DNA of 64,000 bases from DATFRY01 sp963764695 (GTDB taxonomy: Bacteria > Myxococcota_A > Polyangia > Haliangiales > Haliangiaceae). Below the pieces are notes generated by a model, which worked only from the letters and a program-made list of their open reading frames with translations, was not told the origin of the DNA and did not search any database. Positions 1-8,278 of this stretch are shown one piece after another. A program made the translations under genes and the position numbers. Each line of letters begins with the position of its first letter. Position 1 is the stretch's first letter. The stretch spans positions 372,001 to 436,000 of the forward strand of contig CAVXTW010000002.1 in assembly GCA_963764695.1 (NCBI GenBank). The letters run 5' to 3'.

Positions 1-304
1 GCCCCTCGGCGCCGCACTCGCCGCCGCCCGCGTCGGCGGGGGGCGCTCCGTCGGGCTGAGGTGGACTGGCGTCCTGGTTTCCGCCGCCGCCGCCGTCCTG
101 GTTTCCGCCGCCGCCGGCGTCGCCGCCGGGATTGCCGTCGCCGTCGTCGCCGCCATCATCGTCGCCGCCGCCGTCGACTGGCGATCCGGATCCGCTGGAC
201 GCATCGCCGGACAGGTTGTCGGTGTCGAACTGGGTGCTGCACGCTGACGCGGCGAGCAGGATGGCACCGGCGAGGATCGCAACTCTTCGGCGGAACTCGG
301 GCAT
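1..304 (-). CDS. Acidic low-complexity lipoprotein, N-terminal part (runs off the window)
   Basis: Reading the minus strand from an ATG at 304 gives a charged start (MPEFRRR), a hydrophobic stretch and a lipobox LLAASAC with Cys at about residue 22. This is a classical type II lipoprotein signal. The mature part is almost entirely Gly, Asp, Ser, Asn and Pro, with GGGGNQD-type repeats, which looks like a flexible acidic surface linker. The open frame is uninterrupted to the window edge, so the functional domain lies outside. A GTG five codons upstream is an alternative start, and neither start has a clear ribosome-binding site. Similar Gly/Asp spacers follow the lipobox in many myxobacterial surface proteins (established pattern). 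No function is assigned. Confidence 0.6.
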   Translation of the reverse strand, partial: MPEFRRRVAILAGAILLAASACSTQFDTDNLSGDASSGSGSPVDGGGDDDGGDDGDGNPGGDAGGGGNQDGGGGGNQDASPPQPDGAPPADAGGGECGAEG

Positions 305-449
305 ACGGAGGGGGCTCACGGCTCGCCAGTATGGTCGGCAGCAATCGTGCTGTCCGCAACTTCATGTCGTTGACGAGAATTGCCTGGTCGTCGCCCGCGC
401 CATCCTGGTGCAGCCCGACGGGCTCGCTGCACCGGAAAGGCCGGTTCAC

Positions 450-640
450 TAACCCCAAGGCTCGCTTCGGTCAACCTCAGCGAGCCCGTGCTCTACTGGC
501 AACGCCCCCAATAACTGGGATCGGCCGGCCCCAGAACCCGACCAACCCCTTCGTCACCGGGTTGGTCAACGGCTTCCGCATCTACCAGCGCGGCCTGTCT
601 GCCGACGAGATCGCCGAGGTCATGGGATCCGATAGGAGCG
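450..640 (+). pseudogene. Remnant of a LamG/concanavalin-like domain, frameshifted
   Basis: Two frames join into the typical C-terminal strand pattern of a bacterial LamG domain. One frame gives NAPNNW (501-518). After one extra base (519) the next frame gives IGRPQNP and then GFRIYQRGLSADEIAEV (about 568-630). Family members normally end in NWIGRSQ...DFRIYNRALSAAEI, so the match is specific. No start codon or intact upstream domain remains. The fragment sits between the lipoprotein start and the 3' end of the seryl-tRNA synthetase gene and is best read as a decayed surface-protein gene. Confidence 0.5.
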
Positions 641-711
641 GAAGGAACAACAAAGCCCGCTTCGCGAGAGTCGATGAGTGTCGGAGCCGCGGCGCGCGCC
701 CGCGCAGCCAG

Positions 712-1977
712 TCAGCGGAGATTGCGCTCGCCAACCTTCAGAAGCTTCCGCCCGCCCATGTCGGCTACCAGCGAATCAGGCACCTTCATCGAGCCGTCCT
801 CCATCTGGTAGTTCTCGGCGATCGCGATGAGCAGCCGGTCGGAGCAACCGGTTGCAGAGATCGTGAATGGGAACCCCTTCGCGCCGCCGATGTTGTACCG
901 GATGTTTCCACGCCGAGTCTGGAAGTCGGTGAGGTTCGTGTTCGACGTCATCTCGCGGTACCGCCCCTGCGCGGGCAGCCAGGCCTCGGTGTCGTACTTG
1001 AGCCGGCCGGGAGCGGCGAGGTCGTCGGAGGCGGTGAGCACCACCTGGTACGGGATCTCGAGGTCCTGCAGCAGCCGCTCCTCGTTCGCGAGGCACTGCT
1101 GGTGCCACCTCTCGGCCTCCTGCGGCAGGCAGAATACGAACTGCTCGAGTTTGTAGAACTGATGCACGCGGATGATCCCGGCCGTGTCGCGGCCGTAACC
1201 GCCAGCCTCGGTCCGGAAGCACATCGAGTCGCCCAGGTAGAGGATCGGCAGCTTGGTGAGGACCTCGTCCAGGTGCAGGCCCAAGAGGATCTGCTCGCTC
1301 GTCCCGATGAGGGACAGCGTCTCCTCACCCTCGCGCTCGATGTTGAAGTTGTCCCTGGCGGCGAACGGGAGGTAGCCAGACGCGAAGAGGGTGCGCGGCT
1401 TGGCCAGGACCGGCGGAGACACGAGTTCGAAGCCCTGCGGCACCGCCATCCGTATGAATCGCTGGACCAGGGCGCCCCGCAGGAGCACCGCGGCATTCTT
1501 GAGCGCGTAGAAGCGCGCCTTCGTGGCTCGCACGGCGCGCTCCTGGTCCAGTCCGCCGACGCCGGCGAGGATCTCATCGTGCGGCCTAGGAGCGAAGTCG
1601 AACGCGCGCGGTGTCCCGACCGTGCGTACAACAATGTTGACGCTCTCGTCCCCGATCGGCACGCGCTCGTCGAGCATGTTCGGGACCCAGCTCAAGCGCT
1701 CCTCGAGCTCCTCGTGCAAACGCTTGACGGTGTCGTTCTGACGCCCCTCCGTCGCCCGCAGCTCCTTGGCCTCCTCGACCAGCGCCGGATCTCGCTGCCC
1801 GCGGAGCTGCGACGCTATGGCCTTGGCGCGCGCCCGCATCTCCTCGAGCCGCTGAAGCTCCGCCCGGTGGGAGCGGTACAGCTCGACGATCGCCGAGATG
1901 TTGACCTTGGCGCCGCGGGCGTCACAGTTGGCCTGTACGGCGACAGGATTCGCTGCGATGAACTTTGGATCCAGCAT
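712..1977 (-). CDS. Divergent seryl-tRNA synthetase
   Basis: A 421-residue class II synthetase of near-normal SerRS length. Residues 1-110 form the charged helical-hairpin arm that contacts tRNA. The catalytic core has the TxE loop (TSE, 226-228), motif 2 around FRTEAGGYGRDTAG (254-267) followed by IRVHQFYKLE, and a motif 3 region SATGCSDRLLIAIAENYQ (374-391). The usual NG(S/T)G of motif 3 is SATG here and motif 2 also deviates, so this is not a typical housekeeping sequence. It is the last gene of the tightly coupled minus-strand operon, 41 bases after the SurE fusion. By analogy with valanimycin (VlmL supplies seryl-tRNA) and albomycin (resistant second SerRS), it could supply Ser-tRNA to a pathway or act as a self-resistant copy. 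It could also be the only SerRS of the cell; the window cannot settle this. Confidence 0.92.
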   Translation of the reverse strand: MLDPKFIAANPVAVQANCDARGAKVNISAIVELYRSHRAELQRLEEMRARAKAIASQLRGQRDPALVEEAKELRATEGRQNDTVKRLHEELEERLSWVPNMLDERVPIGDESVNIVVRTVGTPRAFDFAPRPHDEILAGVGGLDQERAVRATKARFYALKNAAVLLRGALVQRFIRMAVPQGFELVSPPVLAKPRTLFASGYLPFAARDNFNIEREGEETLSLIGTSEQILLGLHLDEVLTKLPILYLGDSMCFRTEAGGYGRDTAGIIRVHQFYKLEQFVFCLPQEAERWHQQCLANEERLLQDLEIPYQVVLTASDDLAAPGRLKYDTEAWLPAQGRYREMTSNTNLTDFQTRRGNIRYNIGGAKGFPFTISATGCSDRLLIAIAENYQMEDGSMKVPDSLVADMGGRKLLKVGERNLR

Positions 1978-2018
1978 GGTGCAGTCACTCCGACGGATGG
2001 GCGGCGCCCGACTCGCGA

Positions 2019-3935
2019 CTAGATGAGCAGCCGAAGAAGTGGAGGAGCCAGCGCCTCGCCCGCGAGCACGCGACCGTAGAAGCGCAGGGCCTGATAAGCG
2101 AACATGGTCGCCCACACGTTGACCGGGGTGCCGGGGTCCGCGCCCTCGCCCCGGACCGGCGAGCTGGCGATGCCGCCGTCCTCCTCGAGGTAGCGCGCGA
2201 TCAGCGCAGCGCACAGGCCGCGCGCGCCCGCGCGTAGGCCGACGTCGAGGGCGGCGTCCGGGGCGGCGGCGCCGCACCCCAGCGCGATGGCGCAGAACCG
2301 CAGCGCCTGCGCGGTCACGTCCGCCCGCCGCTTTTCCACGTTCGGGTACGCCTGCTCCGCCAGGTCGCCCTCCGCCGACTGGCTGGAAAGGATGCGGGCC
2401 AGCGCGCGTCGCAGGAGGGACGGCGGGAGGCTCCGACCGGCCGCGACCCCCTCCAGCACCAAGCCCTCGAGGAAGTAGAACATCGGGTGTAGATCGATGT
2501 GGCTCGCATCGAGATCGGCCGCGGTCAGCCAGTTCCGGGTCGTGCGGTCGGCGAGGTCGCAGAGCTCGGGATTCTCGCCGCCGCGGAGCGCGCCGTGGAT
2601 GTTTCCGGCGACCTTGACGTGGTGCGGCCCCGGCAGCGACGACCAGCGAAGCGGGATCGCGCTGGAGTCGCTTCCCGGCCGAACGCGATGTGAGCCGAGC
2701 AGCCCGTCCACCGGCCGGATCGCGGCCAGCTCCGCGGCGACGCGGGCCCGGAGCCCCGAGGCCGGGTCCAAGGTGCGCCGATCCGCCGCCCAGTGGCCGA
2801 TGCCAGCCAGCAGCATTCCGAGGTCGAAGGTGAAGACCGCGTGGTTGCGCCAGTCCGCGCAAGCCGGCGGAGACAGGTAGTGCCGCGTCGCCCAGACATG
2901 TCGCCGCGACAGCCAGAGGAGCGCGCGGCGCGCCTTCTCGGCGCACCGATCCGAGAGCCGGGGCGTCTCCTCGGCGACGAACCTCAGGAAGGTGAGGTAG
3001 TAGCCGACGATCTCGGGGTAGACGTAGTGGCCGCTCCCATCGCGGGAGACCGACCCCAGCACGCCTCCGTCGTGCTCGCCGCCGGAGATCTGCGCGCGGT
3101 CGCCGAGCAGCCACCCGCGGATAGCGTCGGCGTGCGGCGAGACCTCTTCCGCACGGTGGACCGATCGCGATTCCACGTGCCGTCCCCTATATTCGCGGCT
3201 CGCCTGTCGCAGCTCCGCCCGGGTCACGAACCGGGATAGGTCGTAGTTGCGGATCGAGGTTACCGAGACGAAGCCGTGCTGCACTGCCCATGCGTCGGCA
3301 TCGGGGGCTGCAACCCGTCGGCGCCGCTTGCCCTCGATCGCGTAGTACCGGCCGTCCTCGCCCACCAGCTCCCTGACCCTGAGTTCGTAGCCCCCGTCCT
3401 GAAGCCGGGTCGACCGCACGCGGTCGAGGGCCACGTCCGGTCTCACTGCTGGCGGCACGTTGACATTCAGGAATTGGTGTCCCGTCAACGTCAGGATGCT
3501 GCTGGCGAGGTGGCGGACCACCGCGGCGATGGCGGCGAGGTCCGCGTTGGCGTGCGCCGACACGGACATGACCGAGCAGCCGAGGAGGTAGGCCGCGCTC
3601 GCCGCGCCGACCGTGCCGGAGTGCAGCACGTCCACCCCGAGATTGTAATCCGAGTTCGCGCCCGCGATCACGAGATCGGGTACCGTCGGGCACAGTCGCA
3701 GGGCGCCGAGGACCGCGCAGTCGACCGGCGTGCCGCTGACCCGCCACCAGCTTGGTGCCACCTCGTCCGCACGCAGGCGCGACGGCTGGGAGATCGCGTG
3801 GCCCTTCCCGCTGCAGTCATACTCCGGCGCGACCACGACCCGGTGCCCTAGCCCTTCCAGCGCCTCGTACAGGCGGGCCAGGCGCAGGGAGCCGAAGCCA
3901 TCGTCGTTCACGATCAGGACGATCGGCTGGCTCAT
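2019..3935 (-). CDS. SurE-type phosphatase fused to an (alpha/alpha)6-like domain
   Basis: A 638-residue protein. Residues 1-250 are a SurE 5'/3'-nucleotidase domain. D11, D12, S42 and N94 match the metal and phosphate ligands of E. coli SurE (D8, D9, S39, N92), and the HSGTVGAA segment is present. Residues from about 265 to the end are helical with repeated aromatic/His blocks such as HYVYPEIVGYY and DLHPMFYFLEGL. This resembles (alpha/alpha)6 six-hairpin folds of sugar-processing enzymes, and no exact family is recognised. The ATG at 3935 overlaps the TGA of the preceding peptidase gene (ATGA), so translation is coupled. The expected job is dephosphorylation of a nucleotide- or sugar-phosphate intermediate, with the second domain acting on or holding the product. 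The first part is family knowledge and the second is inference. Confidence 0.82.
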   Translation of the reverse strand: MSQPIVLIVNDDGFGSLRLARLYEALEGLGHRVVVAPEYDCSGKGHAISQPSRLRADEVAPSWWRVSGTPVDCAVLGALRLCPTVPDLVIAGANSDYNLGVDVLHSGTVGAASAAYLLGCSVMSVSAHANADLAAIAAVVRHLASSILTLTGHQFLNVNVPPAVRPDVALDRVRSTRLQDGGYELRVRELVGEDGRYYAIEGKRRRRVAAPDADAWAVQHGFVSVTSIRNYDLSRFVTRAELRQASREYRGRHVESRSVHRAEEVSPHADAIRGWLLGDRAQISGGEHDGGVLGSVSRDGSGHYVYPEIVGYYLTFLRFVAEETPRLSDRCAEKARRALLWLSRRHVWATRHYLSPPACADWRNHAVFTFDLGMLLAGIGHWAADRRTLDPASGLRARVAAELAAIRPVDGLLGSHRVRPGSDSSAIPLRWSSLPGPHHVKVAGNIHGALRGGENPELCDLADRTTRNWLTAADLDASHIDLHPMFYFLEGLVLEGVAAGRSLPPSLLRRALARILSSQSAEGDLAEQAYPNVEKRRADVTAQALRFCAIALGCGAAAPDAALDVGLRAGARGLCAALIARYLEEDGGIASSPVRGEGADPGTPVNVWATMFAYQALRFYGRVLAGEALAPPLLRLLI

Positions 3936-5764
3936 GCGGGTTCGTGCGGCACCGGGTACCAGAGGCATGTGATGCCGTCCCCCGTGAAGAGCGCAAACTG
4001 GAAGAAGTGGAGGTGGGGCGGGCAAGTCCCGGGAAGCGGGAAGGTCGTCGAGCCATCATCCACCGCGTGCGCGACCACGATCGGCTCCTCGTTGCCGAGG
4101 TTGGTCAGCTTAATGACGAGCGACCAGTCGCCGCGCTCCGGTGCGCCCAAAAAGGCGACCGTTCCGCCCGACACGCGCGGAACTATCTCCGGGGCCTTCA
4201 GCTCGGCATCCTCGACGATGCCGCACTTCGCGCACATAAGCAGTCGCCGAGGCGGGAGCTCGGGCGACGAGAACTCCGCCCTGTACTCGCGGGCCTGCTG
4301 CGCGCACGCGAAGCAGCGCCGCCCGTCACGATGGAGCTCGAACCGTTTCACCGCGCTGGCCCACAGGTGGACGAAGGCGCCGTTCCAGGCGGCCGCGAAC
4401 GACAGCGCCGCAGTCCTGAAGCGATTGGCCAGCTCGCGCGACACGCGGCCGCTCCACGCGCGCGGCTCGAGCTCCACGAGCGCGGCATCTAGGTCGAGCC
4501 CTGCCTGCGTCTGCGCGAGCTCGGGGCGGACCGACTGCGCGGTGGCGAGGACGCCGCACATGAAGTCGATGCGTGGGAGCAACCCGGCCGCCGCCGGATA
4601 CGATGCGGAGCTCGACCGCCGGCGGGGAGAGGCAGGCGCAGCGGGTCCCGGCCGAAGACGGAGACGAGGATCGCCGAACAAGGCGGCGCGGAAGCCGGTC
4701 CGGTTCGCTCCTTCGGCCGCCAGGAAGCCGACGAGCGCTTCGCCGATCGGGCTGCCCGAGACGATCGCCCGTCGAAACTCCGACTTCATCTCGGGTCGAA
4801 CGAACACTACCTCCCATGTGGCCACTAGGGCGCCGACGCGGCGGCTCTGCAGGAAGCGATAGCCGAGCGACCAGCGCACGTCCCAGAGGAACGGGCTGGG
4901 CACCACGCCCCAGCAGGTCGACATCACCATGAGCGGCGCCGCGAACGCATCCGGGCTGATGGTCCTCTCGCACGCAACGGCGTCCGCGAGCGGGACGTCC
5001 AGTCGGTGGCAGGAGCCGGAGCGGGCGCACGGCGGCGCGGTGTCGTCTGGGTCGCTCGGGGGCCGGTCCATCGGGCACAGGATGCGCTCGCCCAGGCTCG
5101 CGCACAGGCCATCGCAATGCGCGTCGATGTGGAGCGCGGAGAACCCGAATCTGAGGACCTTGTTGAGGAGATGAGGGGGAGCGTCGTGGCGCAGCGACAC
5201 CCCGGCGGATGTCCACACGTCGCTGCCCGGGAGGTCCGGGTCGAGGCAGAGCTCGCCGGAGTTCGGCGCCGGCAGCACGCCGCCGACTGCCCGCGTGAGC
5301 ACCTGCAGGACGAGCTCATCGGCGCTCTCCGCGACGACGATCCCGACGCAACGGGCCGCCGCGTCACGAGCGTGGAGTCCGTCGAGCAGATCCGGAGTCA
5401 GATCGGAGTAGAGGAGGACGACCACGTCCATGTCGACGGAGACACACTCCTCGGCGGACTGCACCCCGACGAAGGTCCGCCCCGTGAGATGCGCGTAGAG
5501 ACGCGCCGCCCGCCAGGTCGGCGCGCCCACTCCGACGACGCGCGCGGCGCCGGCTGCACCTGCATCGGACGGGGCGACGTCGCGCCGCTCGCTCTCGCAT
5601 GGGTCGGCGTCGACCTGTACGAGACTCGCCCCGAACAGCCGGGCCGCCTCCGACACGCGCGCGTGCGCCTCGGGCGAGAAATCGGGCCAGACCGGCGCAC
5701 CGGAGCGGTCCGAGAGCATCAGCCGATCGGGCGCCGTCCGGGCGACGCGGATCACCGGGTCCAC
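3932..5764 (-). CDS. Clan CD (gingipain C25/CHAT-like) peptidase candidate with zinc ribbon, copy 1
   Basis: 610 residues from a GTG start. A caspase-like core is indicated by a His after a hydrophobic strand (IDAHCDG, H216), a Cys after another strand (VMSTCWG, C284) and the element LFGDPRLRL (362-370) that closes many C25 and CHAT domains. Between them lies CPMDRPP (230-236). The C-terminal part carries two CxxC pairs (C484/C487 and C511/C514), a likely zinc ribbon. No signal peptide is visible, so the protein should act in the cytoplasm. A homologue with the same landmarks is encoded at 14726-16579 on the other strand. The start overlaps the GT4 gene by 13 bases. Leader-peptide removal or another specific cleavage in the pathway is the obvious role, but this is inference; a non-catalytic caspase-fold protein is possible. 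Confidence 0.62.
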   Translation of the reverse strand: MDPVIRVARTAPDRLMLSDRSGAPVWPDFSPEAHARVSEAARLFGASLVQVDADPCESERRDVAPSDAGAAGAARVVGVGAPTWRAARLYAHLTGRTFVGVQSAEECVSVDMDVVVLLYSDLTPDLLDGLHARDAAARCVGIVVAESADELVLQVLTRAVGGVLPAPNSGELCLDPDLPGSDVWTSAGVSLRHDAPPHLLNKVLRFGFSALHIDAHCDGLCASLGERILCPMDRPPSDPDDTAPPCARSGSCHRLDVPLADAVACERTISPDAFAAPLMVMSTCWGVVPSPFLWDVRWSLGYRFLQSRRVGALVATWEVVFVRPEMKSEFRRAIVSGSPIGEALVGFLAAEGANRTGFRAALFGDPRLRLRPGPAAPASPRRRSSSASYPAAAGLLPRIDFMCGVLATAQSVRPELAQTQAGLDLDAALVELEPRAWSGRVSRELANRFRTAALSFAAAWNGAFVHLWASAVKRFELHRDGRRCFACAQQAREYRAEFSSPELPPRRLLMCAKCGIVEDAELKAPEIVPRVSGGTVAFLGAPERGDWSLVIKLTNLGNEEPIVVAHAVDDGSTTFPLPGTCPPHLHFFQFALFTGDGITCLWYPVPHEPA

Positions 5765-6999
5765 GCGGCCGTCCTTCCTTGGGTCAAGGCGTCGTAGGCG
5801 CGGAGCTCGGCCTCGGCGACCGCGTCCCAGCTCGCGAATCCCGCCGCGAACGCGGAGGACGCGGCCGCCCTACGCTCCAGCTCGATCGGGTCGCTCAGGA
5901 GGGAGAGCGTCTGGCGCGCCAGCACCTCGACGTCTCCCAGCGAGACCGCTTCGACGCCCGCGCATCCGTACGTGCGCCGCACGAAGGGGGCGTCGTAGCA
6001 GAGCACCGGGAGACCGACCGCGAGCGCCTCCAGCATGGAGATCGAGAACGTGTCCGAACCGGCCGCCGGGTAGAGGAACAGCCGTGCGGAGGCCAGCGCC
6101 TCGTACTTTGCCGGGCCGTGGAGCCAGCCGGTCACGGTGATCGCGTCGGCGATCCCGAGCCGGGCGGCGCGCGCCGCGAACCGGGCGCGGACCGCGTTGT
6201 CCTCGAAGTCCCCGATCGCCACGCACCGGAAGCTCGGCCGCTCGCAGCGTATCCGGGCCACGCATTCGAGGAGGTCGAAGATCCCCTTCTCGGACACGAG
6301 CTTCGCCATGAACGCGGCGTCGAAGTCGGGTTCCCGCCCTGTCGGCTCGCGCGAGACCCGCAGCTCCACCGCGTACGACGGCTGGACGCAGATCGGCTCC
6401 AGCGCGGGGAAATACTGTCGCAGCATCCACTCCACGGTCGGGTTGACCGCGAGGATCGCGACCTCGCGCAGGGTCCGCTCGACCGACCACCGCTTCCGCC
6501 GGATGTAGTCGGTCACGCGCGCGTCCTGGAGGTGCTCGATCCGCGCATCGAGATCGGCTTGATAGTCACCAGTGGGGCGCGGCGGCGCGTCCAGGAGCGG
6601 CACGGAGTGCAGCGCGACTGCGAACAGAACCCCGCGCCGCCGCGACAGCGGCGCAAGACATGTCACGAGGTCCCAGAGCTCCCACGACAGGAGCAGGAGA
6701 TCGGGGCGCTCCTCGTCGATCGCCGACGCGACCGCGGCCGCAGTCTCGTCGCAGGTCGTCACGTCCCAGCCGTCCACGGCGTACGGGGCTGCGACGTGCT
6801 TCACGCCGCATCGCCGTAGCGCCGCCTCCAGCTCTGCGCTCGGCGCGCCGAGCGTCACCACGCGGATGCGCGCGCTCCTGCTCAATCGGTCCATTATGGC
6901 CAGGAGGCGGTGGAGCGGGCCGCGGCCGACCTCCAGGCTCCGGTCCACGATGATGAGGACGCCAAGTGTCCGGCGCTCCTCACGGCGCGGTCTCGGCAC
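5752..6999 (-). CDS. GT4-family glycosyltransferase
   Basis: 415 residues with the two-Rossmann GT-B layout. The N-terminal half begins GVLIIVDRSLEVGRGPLHRL. The C-terminal half has FMAKLVSEKGIFDLLE (acceptor/donor hinge strand), VTGWLHG and the donor-binding stretch SDTFSISMLEALAVGLPV, the GT4 version of the E-x7-E region. It should move a sugar from a nucleotide-sugar donor to an acceptor in the cytosol. Translation probably starts at the GTG at 6999, overlapping the end of the aminotransferase gene by 20 bases, because no later start would keep the first Rossmann strand. With the DegT enzyme upstream and WecB across the divergent region it suggests an amino-sugar-bearing product. Confidence 0.87.
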   Translation of the reverse strand: MPRPRREERRTLGVLIIVDRSLEVGRGPLHRLLAIMDRLSRSARIRVVTLGAPSAELEAALRRCGVKHVAAPYAVDGWDVTTCDETAAAVASAIDEERPDLLLLSWELWDLVTCLAPLSRRRGVLFAVALHSVPLLDAPPRPTGDYQADLDARIEHLQDARVTDYIRRKRWSVERTLREVAILAVNPTVEWMLRQYFPALEPICVQPSYAVELRVSREPTGREPDFDAAFMAKLVSEKGIFDLLECVARIRCERPSFRCVAIGDFEDNAVRARFAARAARLGIADAITVTGWLHGPAKYEALASARLFLYPAAGSDTFSISMLEALAVGLPVLCYDAPFVRRTYGCAGVEAVSLGDVEVLARQTLSLLSDPIELERRAAASSAFAAGFASWDAVAEAELRAYDALTQGRTAAWTR

Positions 7000-8278
7000 C
7001 TCGAACTCCTGGTCTTGCCGCGAGCCCGCGGGTCAGGTGCGCCTCGACCTTGTAAAAGGCCTCCGCACACTGCTCCGCGGCGGCGGGCGGCTCGTACGTG
7101 AGCGGCCGCAGCGCGATTGACGTCTCCTCGCGAAGCGCCGCGTTCGGGCAATCTCGCGCGTTCTCGAGCGGAGGCGGGACGTCGCGGAGGAAGTCGAAGA
7201 CACGCGCGCGGAGCGCTGGCAGCGAGCACAGGGCGCGCGTGTCGGACGCGCGCACCGCCACGCCCTCGGCGCGGAGCGCCTCTACGATCCAGCTTCGGGA
7301 CGCGTGCCGCAGCAGCTCGGCCGACATCGTGATCACCAGCTCGTAGTGCGCCCCGTACGTGCGCTTCTCGACGATCGGCGGCAGCCAGAACCTCGTGACG
7401 CGGGCGATTGCGAAAGCGCGCAGCAGGTGCTCGTGCGATCTCCGGCGCAGCTCGATGACCTCGTCCAGGCGGTCGAGTCCGCGTTCGGCCAGCCCCGCCG
7501 CAAGCGGGCACATCCGCATTTTGATGCCGGCGCCGATGCCGCGGAGGTCCCCGGGCAGCGCGAGTTCCTCACCGTCGAGGCGCCGCGGGTTCGCGACGGC
7601 GCATGCGCGCAAGAAGCCGGCGGCGTCCCTGCACAGGACCACGCCGCCCTCGCCGGCGGATAGAGCCTTGCTTGCCTGGAGGCTGAAGGCGGCGAAGTCG
7701 CCGAACGTACCGACCAGGCGGCCGCGGTACCGCGATCCGTGCGCGTGGCTGCAGTCCTCGATGAGCACGAGTCCGCGCTCGCGGCACATCGCCTCGATGT
7801 CGTCCATGGCCGCAGGCAGGCCGGCGCAGTGCAGTACTACGACCGCCCTGGTGCGCGCGGAGATCGCCTCGGCCAGCGCGCGCGGACACAGGTTCCCGGT
7901 CTCCGGCTCGACGTCGCAGTAGACCGGCCGGGCCCCGACGAAGCGGAGGCCGGCGACCGTGGCGTGGAAGCCAAAGGCCGGGACGACCACCTCCGCCGGC
8001 TCCGCCGCCTCGCCCCGTCCGAGGCCGGCCGCGAGGTATGCCGTCACCAGAGCGAGCGAGCCGGACGCGGTCGCGACCGCGAAATCGCACCCGTGGTAAT
8101 GCGCGAACCGGCGCTCGAAGCGCCGGGTCACGCTGCTCTCGGCGTAGTGGAGCTGTTCGGGATGCAGCGCGTCAACGACCGCCCGCACCGCCTCTTGGTC
8201 GATGCGCGGCCACGGCTGCCAGGCCACCGAAACCGCCGGCCGGCCGCCGTGGATCGCGAGCGTCTCCACGTCAGCCAT
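6980..8278 (-). CDS. DegT/DnrJ/EryC1/StrS-family PLP aminotransferase
   Basis: 432 residues, fold type I PLP enzyme. The family signatures are present: ATASGSLAL (phosphate loop), VVVPAFGFHATV, LIEDCSHAHGSRY with the PLP-contacting Asp175, and FSLQASKALSAGEGG with the Schiff-base Lys204. Members usually transaminate keto-sugars linked to nucleotides; some act on cyclitols or keto-amino acids. The ATG at 8278 overlaps the TGA of the radical SAM gene (ATGGCTGA), so the genes are coupled. In this operon it could make an amino sugar for the GT4 enzyme or an unusual amino acid for the AlaRS-like enzyme; the sequence does not decide. Confidence 0.92.
   Translation of the reverse strand: MADVETLAIHGGRPAVSVAWQPWPRIDQEAVRAVVDALHPEQLHYAESSVTRRFERRFAHYHGCDFAVATASGSLALVTAYLAAGLGRGEAAEPAEVVVPAFGFHATVAGLRFVGARPVYCDVEPETGNLCPRALAEAISARTRAVVVLHCAGLPAAMDDIEAMCRERGLVLIEDCSHAHGSRYRGRLVGTFGDFAAFSLQASKALSAGEGGVVLCRDAAGFLRACAVANPRRLDGEELALPGDLRGIGAGIKMRMCPLAAGLAERGLDRLDEVIELRRRSHEHLLRAFAIARVTRFWLPPIVEKRTYGAHYELVITMSAELLRHASRSWIVEALRAEGVAVRASDTRALCSLPALRARVFDFLRDVPPPLENARDCPNAALREETSIALRPLTYEPPAAAEQCAEAFYKVEAHLTRGLAARPGVRGAETAP

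Noticed and set aside
61..2022. Long plus-strand open frame over the 5' region and the SerRS gene
   Set aside because: It is Arg/Ala-rich, has no family resemblance and lies antisense to a clear SerRS gene; long antisense frames are expected at this GC content.
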